Part shown: piece after piece, positions 13,423 through 16,618 of the stretch
Layout: every line of letters begins with the position of its first letter
How positions within the stretch are numbered: the first letter of the stretch is position 1
Source: STD2-102 sp964414205
Lineage (GTDB): Bacteria > Bacillota > Clostridia > Christensenellales > CAG-917
Direction of reading: 5' to 3'
DNA length: 16,618 nucleotides
Assembly (NCBI GenBank): GCA_964414205.1
Contig: CAYPVP010000031.1
Span: 1-16,618, forward strand
Translations under genes and position numbers: made by a program
The notes under the pieces: generated by a model
The model's database searches: none
What the model saw: the letters and a program-made list of their open reading frames with translations, nothing else
What the model was told of the DNA's origin: nothing

Positions 13423-14304
13423 TTATTGTTTTTTGTCTAGTTCAAGTTTGACAATGATGTGCTTTTCTCGCTTTTCTACTGGTGGAATTTGCATATAGTC
13501 GCCATACACTTCACTCAAATAGCCATCATAATCTTTGAATCCATAAAGTTGATATTTCCCAAATGAATACAATTCTAACTCTTCAAAATATTTTCGGTCT
13601 AGCACTTGCAAAACATCTTCAAACACAATGTATTTTTGTTCATCTTTTTTGCCATTTGCAATTTTTTCTGCTCGTTTCAGCCAAGTTCTTGTGCTTGCAA
13701 CACTTGCAACAAATCCAGCAAATTTTCTCAAATTGACATAATTTCTTATTTTTCTTTCCTTTTTTGCAACTTCATCAAGAATCTTTGAAGGGAATTTGTA
13801 GTCATTTTCTACAAGGGCAAGTTTTGTAAAAATGTAATACAACTTTTTTTTCAATTTTATGTTGTTTTTGGGAGATTCATCAACCAAAAAAATATCAATG
13901 TATGCACCCGTTTCCCTTTTGTTTTCATTGTCGTTTACAGCCTCGGTCAGAACGGTGTCATTTTTTATCAATTTAGGAAAGATAAGCGTATAATTTTTGT
14001 CAACTTCATTGTCAAGCAAATAGTATTTGTCGCTATATTTTTCTGCTACAATTTGCTTCAAATTTTGATAATCTTTTTTGAACATATAGACATCAATGTC
14101 ATCATCCCAAGGAATATAATTTTTGTGTCTTATTGCCCCCAACAATGTTCCAAAAGCCATTGAATACAAAATATTGTTTTCAACACAAATATCATGCAAA
14201 TCTTTTAGCATTTCCAAACCTGTTTCTTGCAGTTTTTGCAGTTGTTGGTCATCAATGATGTAATCTTTCAAATATTTGTTGTATAATCCTGCACTTTTAA
14301 ACAT
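13423..14304 (-). CDS. LicD family transferase
   Basis: This is a 293-residue cytoplasmic enzyme of the LicD/nucleotidyltransferase-like family, which transfers phosphocholine or other phospho-substituents to surface glycopolymers. The diagnostic block is intact: SMAFGTLLGAIRHKNYIPWDDDIDVYM (residues 48-74), with the GTLLG loop and the acidic DDDID metal site. It is followed by the typical region with GAYIDIFLVDE. The start at 14304 has GAGG 7 nt upstream; the longer reading from 14343 would use an ATG that contains this ribosome site. No choline kinase or CDP-choline enzyme gene is in the window, so the donor is unknown. It is divergent from the ligase-like gene, suggesting a surface-polysaccharide context, though a sequencing gap lies between them. 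Confidence 0.9.
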   Translation of the reverse strand: MFKSAGLYNKYLKDYIIDDQQLQKLQETGLEMLKDLHDICVENNILYSMAFGTLLGAIRHKNYIPWDDDIDVYMFKKDYQNLKQIVAEKYSDKYYLLDNEVDKNYTLIFPKLIKNDTVLTEAVNDNENKRETGAYIDIFLVDESPKNNIKLKKKLYYIFTKLALVENDYKFPSKILDEVAKKERKIRNYVNLRKFAGFVASVASTRTWLKRAEKIANGKKDEQKYIVFEDVLQVLDRKYFEELELYSFGKYQLYGFKDYDGYLSEVYGDYMQIPPVEKREKHIIVKLELDKKQ

Positions 14305-14456
14305 AATTTTCCTCATAGTAACTATCAAATATTGTAAATTCAATCAATATTTGCATTTTTAACACTATTTTGCATTTTGGATTCAACCATTTTTTACAAA
14401 CCCTTTTAGACATCACAAATTTTAGTGTTTTTATAGTATTTTTCAATTTTTTTGTT

Positions 14457-14495
14457 GTAAAAAACAATTTCGTTGATAAAACAGTTGTTTTTTAC
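14457..14495 (-). promoter_or_regulatory. Perfect 11-bp inverted repeat in the licD leader
   Basis: GTAAAAAACAA (14457-14467) and its exact complement TTGTTTTTTAC (14485-14495) enclose a 17-nt loop. It begins a few bases after the predicted start of the licD transcript, so it would form a hairpin at the 5' end of the mRNA, or act as a protein site at DNA level. It is almost pure A/T in the stem. Confidence 0.55.
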
Positions 14496-14505
14496 ATTGA
14501 TATCA

Positions 14506-14534
14506 ATTATACAAAATTTGCATGTTTTTTTCAA
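14506..14534 (-). promoter_or_regulatory. Sigma-A promoter of licD
   Basis: On the minus strand TTGAAA (14534-14529), a 17-bp spacer and a perfect TATAAT (14511-14506) give a near-consensus promoter. The resulting leader to the licD start at 14304 would be about 195 nt, unusually long for this window. Confidence 0.7.
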
Positions 14535-14546
14535 GCATTTTGAAGT

Positions 14547-14556
14547 NNNNNNNNNN
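14547..14556. other. Assembly gap (10 N)
   Basis: Ten Ns in a row, the conventional marker for a scaffold join of unknown length. It falls between the two divergent promoters; everything to its right may be less securely linked to the rest. Confidence 0.98.
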
Positions 14557-14646
14557 CCACAGATTATCCTTTTTGCACTAAAAAATTTTCAAGCGTCCAC
14601 AATCCACAAATTTGCAACTTCAAAAAAGTCAAATTTTTTATATGAG

Positions 14647-14675
14647 TTGATAAACAAATTAAAATAGGTTATAAT
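14647..14675 (+). promoter_or_regulatory. Sigma-A promoter of the ligase-like gene
   Basis: TTGATA (14647-14652), a 17-bp spacer and a perfect TATAAT (14670-14675) give a near-consensus promoter 43 bp before the start codon. Confidence 0.8.
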
Positions 14676-14718
14676 TGTAAAAATTGATTTCTGAAACATA
14701 ATTTATTTGAGGGGACTT

Positions 14719-16254
14719 ATGGTCGATAATTCTTTATATAATTCAAATACAAATGCACTAACTTCAAAACTGCTTGAACAAACCAAAATTGTAAAAGCAA
14801 CGCCACAAAAAATCAATCCTAAATTGCAAAAACTTCGTGATTTTTGCTATTCTGATTGGTTTCTTTTCATAAGTGCTTTTTTTGTTGTTCTTGGTTGGGC
14901 TGTTGACATTCCTCACATACCATTTGTCGTGCTTATTCTTCAAGTTACTTTTGTTTTGTTTGTTTGTGACGACTTTACTCCATTGCTTGGAATAATTATC
15001 ATTGGACCAAATTTGTTTTCTAAAATGATTTTGAATGACCTAAACTCATTTCTTGCAAGTTTTCTCCCTATGTTTGGTTTGCTGGCTCTTGTTGTGGTGG
15101 CAATGGTGTACAACATTGTCAGATACCCACGCTCAAAATTTAGACTTGGCAAAATGTTTTATCCACAACTTGCTGTTTCCATTGTCTTGATTCTTGGTGG
15201 AGCATTTACTGCAACTTCGGAAGAATATCTCAACGGTTTGGGTTCAACATTGGGGCTTGGCGTTGCAATGCTTGCTGTTTACCTTTTGTTCAACAACCTA
15301 AGCAAATATGACAACACACAAGACCGTGCATTATATTTTGCAAAAGCAATGACTTGGCTCGGAGTTGTCATTGTGGCACAAATCTTCATCTTTACAATTA
15401 AGGCTGGCGTTCCTCTTCAATATCGTCCACGAGTTCAAACAGGAACACAACACCCAAATGGGATTGGCATGTTGTTGCTGTTGTCATCACCTTTTGCATT
15501 CTATCAAGCACTTCGCTACAAAAAGCACGACTGGTTGTATGTCACACTTGGTGTTTTGCAATTCTTTGCAATTTTTCTCACATCAAGCAGAGGTTCTTTG
15601 CTTGCAGGCATGATTATCTATCCAATAATGCTGATTTATACTGCTGTCAAAATTGAAGACAAACGCAAATTTTTGTTGACATTGCTTGGCTGTTTGTTTG
15701 TTCTTTTGTGCGTTTATGCGTGCAACATTGAAGAATTCAATCTATACTTCAAATCGGAAATTTTGCGTGAAGACATTGCTCCCAATGCCGTCATCGTTGT
15801 TGGCGACAAAGATTTGAATGATTTTTCTTCAAATCGTATTGAACTTTATAAAGAAGCGTGGCAAGTGTTTAAGCAACATCCTATATTCGGCACAAATTTA
15901 GGATATTTTGGCACAGTTTTTGAAGGCACAAAACTTGGCACATATTTCTTTCATTCAACTTTCTTCCAAATTATCGCATCGCTTGGAATCGTTGGGCTTG
16001 TCGGATACTTGTACAATTACATCTACAAATTATTCTTTATAGTTTTAAAAGATATCAAAAATAGACCATTCAACTTCTTCATCTTTCTTGCATTGCTAGG
16101 TTTTGAAGGATATTCTATGATTGACTGTGGCGTCTTCATTCCATTCCCGTTCATCACAATGGAAATATTTATGTTTATGGTTGTAGAACGACTGAATGAA
16201 AGCAAACCTGACAATTCAACTGTTGACAAAGAAATGTATTTAACAATAGAATAA
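14719..16254 (+). CDS. O-antigen ligase-like polytopic membrane protein (Wzy/WaaL type)
   Basis: A 511-residue protein with roughly ten to twelve membrane segments and a large extracytoplasmic loop before the last ones. Family landmarks are present: HPNGIGMLLLLSSP in the middle, FLTSSRGSLLAG, and after the loop SSNRIELYKEAWQVFKQHPIFGTNLGYF, then FFHSTFFQIIASLGIVG, all typical of the Wzy_C/O-antigen ligase superfamily. In a monoderm such proteins polymerise or ligate surface polysaccharide or attach glycans to carrier lipids or proteins; the acceptor is not known. I use the ATG at 14719 because AGGGG lies 5 nt upstream; an upstream TTG (14707) overlaps that ribosome site. It is divergent from licD, in keeping with a surface glycan locus. 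Confidence 0.88.
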   Translation: MVDNSLYNSNTNALTSKLLEQTKIVKATPQKINPKLQKLRDFCYSDWFLFISAFFVVLGWAVDIPHIPFVVLILQVTFVLFVCDDFTPLLGIIIIGPNLFSKMILNDLNSFLASFLPMFGLLALVVVAMVYNIVRYPRSKFRLGKMFYPQLAVSIVLILGGAFTATSEEYLNGLGSTLGLGVAMLAVYLLFNNLSKYDNTQDRALYFAKAMTWLGVVIVAQIFIFTIKAGVPLQYRPRVQTGTQHPNGIGMLLLLSSPFAFYQALRYKKHDWLYVTLGVLQFFAIFLTSSRGSLLAGMIIYPIMLIYTAVKIEDKRKFLLTLLGCLFVLLCVYACNIEEFNLYFKSEILREDIAPNAVIVVGDKDLNDFSSNRIELYKEAWQVFKQHPIFGTNLGYFGTVFEGTKLGTYFFHSTFFQIIASLGIVGLVGYLYNYIYKLFFIVLKDIKNRPFNFFIFLALLGFEGYSMIDCGVFIPFPFITMEIFMFMVVERLNESKPDNSTVDKEMYLTIE

Positions 16255-16271
16255 CTGTTATTTTGCACAAT

Positions 16272-16310
16272 AAAACAGTAGTGCTTTCAAAATAGTATTA
16301 CTGTTTTTTC
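16272..16310 (+). terminator. Terminator-like hairpin after the ligase-like gene
   Basis: AAAACAGTA (16272-16280) pairs with TACTGTTTT (16299-16307), followed by TTC, with an 18-nt loop. It lies 18 bp after the stop. The right arm can instead pair with AAAAAACAGT at 16317-16326, so the structure is ambiguous. Confidence 0.45.
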
Positions 16311-16401
16311 ATAATAAAAAAACAGTTGCTTTGTCGAAAAAATAGCAGTTGATTAGTAGAATAATATAGTTGTTGTAAAGCAGAACAAAAACAACTATTT
16401 T
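16300..16401. repeat. Cluster of further inverted repeats
   Basis: ACTGTTTTTT (16300-16309) pairs with AAAAAACAGT (16317-16326) around a 7-nt loop. Further on, ATAGTTGTT (16366-16374) pairs with AACAACTAT (16390-16398), followed by TTT. The first competes with the preceding terminator hairpin for the same arm. ACTGTT/AACAGT is the recurring core, starting with the bases right at the ligase stop codon (16254). Confidence 0.5.
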
Positions 16402-16466
16402 ATGCCTGCACTTGCATTTTACCATTGTCTTGTTTTGATTTATCCCAATCAAATTCTAACAATACA

Positions 16467-16495
16467 TTGACTAAAAAATTCTAATTTAGTATAAT
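16467..16495 (+). promoter_or_regulatory. Near-consensus sigma-A promoter at the right end
   Basis: TTGACT (16467-16472), a 17-bp spacer and a perfect TATAAT (16490-16495). The predicted start of transcription, about 7 bp after the -10, falls at or just before the ATG at 16505. Confidence 0.75.
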
Positions 16496-16504
16496 TCAAA
16501 AGAT

Positions 16505-16618
16505 ATGGATATTTCGCAAACAAAAAACAAGTTGTTAGAGTTCCAAACTTCAATAACTTCAAAATTTGAATTTTTCAATTCTAAAAAGTTTAACGATTTT
16601 TTGTCTAGTGATTGTTGC
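16505..16618 (+). CDS. Partial open frame at the window edge, function unknown
   Basis: An ATG at 16505 opens a frame of 38 codons that is still open at the last base. The product starts MDISQTKNKLLEF and continues with a polar, Lys/Phe/Ser-rich stretch (SKFEFFNSKKFNDFLSS). No domain can be recognised from so little. There is no room for a Shine-Dalgarno sequence between the promoter and the ATG, so it would be translated as a leaderless message, unless the real start is further downstream. Confidence 0.4.
   Translation, partial: MDISQTKNKLLEFQTSITSKFEFFNSKKFNDFLSSDCC

Larger units (their letters stand above)
14305..14718. other. Divergent regulatory region between licD and the ligase-like gene
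   Basis: About 410 bp hold no gene. On the left are the licD leader, a long inverted repeat (14457-14495) and a minus-strand promoter (14506-14534). A 10-N assembly gap follows (14547-14556), then a plus-strand promoter (14647-14675) and the ligase leader. Because of the gap, the true length and even the adjacency of the two halves are uncertain. Confidence 0.7.

Overview
The window is AT-rich DNA from what looks like an uncultured monoderm Bacillota, most likely a Clostridia-type anaerobe. The evidence is strong AGGAGG-type ribosome binding sites, a lipobox substrate-binding protein, a YitT membrane protein, a collagen-like surface protein of the kind found on clostridial and bacillar spores, a LicD transferase, and promoters close to TTGACA-17-TATAAT. 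TGG encodes Trp and TGA, TAA and TAG all act as stops, so the standard bacterial code fits. A run of ten Ns at 14547-14556 marks a scaffold join, which suggests a metagenome-assembled genome; linkage across it is not proven.

Layout. Positions 1-2633 (minus strand) hold a YitT protein with an Asn/Ser/Gly tail made by a hexanucleotide repeat, and a collagen-like protein. A polysaccharide deacetylase (2879-3823, plus) converges on a six-gene minus-strand operon (10129 to 3880). That operon encodes a complete nickel/peptide-type ABC importer (two ATPases, lipoprotein binding protein, two permeases) with a SAM-dependent methyltransferase between the binding protein and the permeases. It has a good promoter at 10174-10202 and sits downstream of a strong bidirectional terminator. 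An extended SDR/epimerase (11605 to 10553, minus) is divergent from a plus-strand cluster of three small membrane proteins: a zinc-ribbon protein and two tandem genes that look like diverged paralogues. A LicD-family transferase (14304 to 13423, minus) and an O-antigen-ligase-like membrane protein (14719-16254, plus) face away from each other around the gap and suggest cell-surface glycopolymer decoration. A further gene begins at 16505, right behind a near-consensus promoter, and runs off the window.

The most notable points are: (i) the importer operon with a translationally coupled methyltransferase and short, NikD/NikE-sized ATPases; (ii) recurrent simple-sequence repeats that add low-complexity tails to otherwise ordinary proteins (YitT C-terminus, permease N-terminus) and decaying tandem repeats at gene 3' ends; (iii) an in-frame 51-codon Lys/Gln-rich continuation after the SDR stop; (iv) a perfect 11-bp inverted repeat at the start of the predicted licD leader; (v) a cluster of overlapping hairpins followed by an apparently leaderless gene at the right end. 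No RNA genes, CRISPR arrays, insertion sequences or phage genes were recognised.
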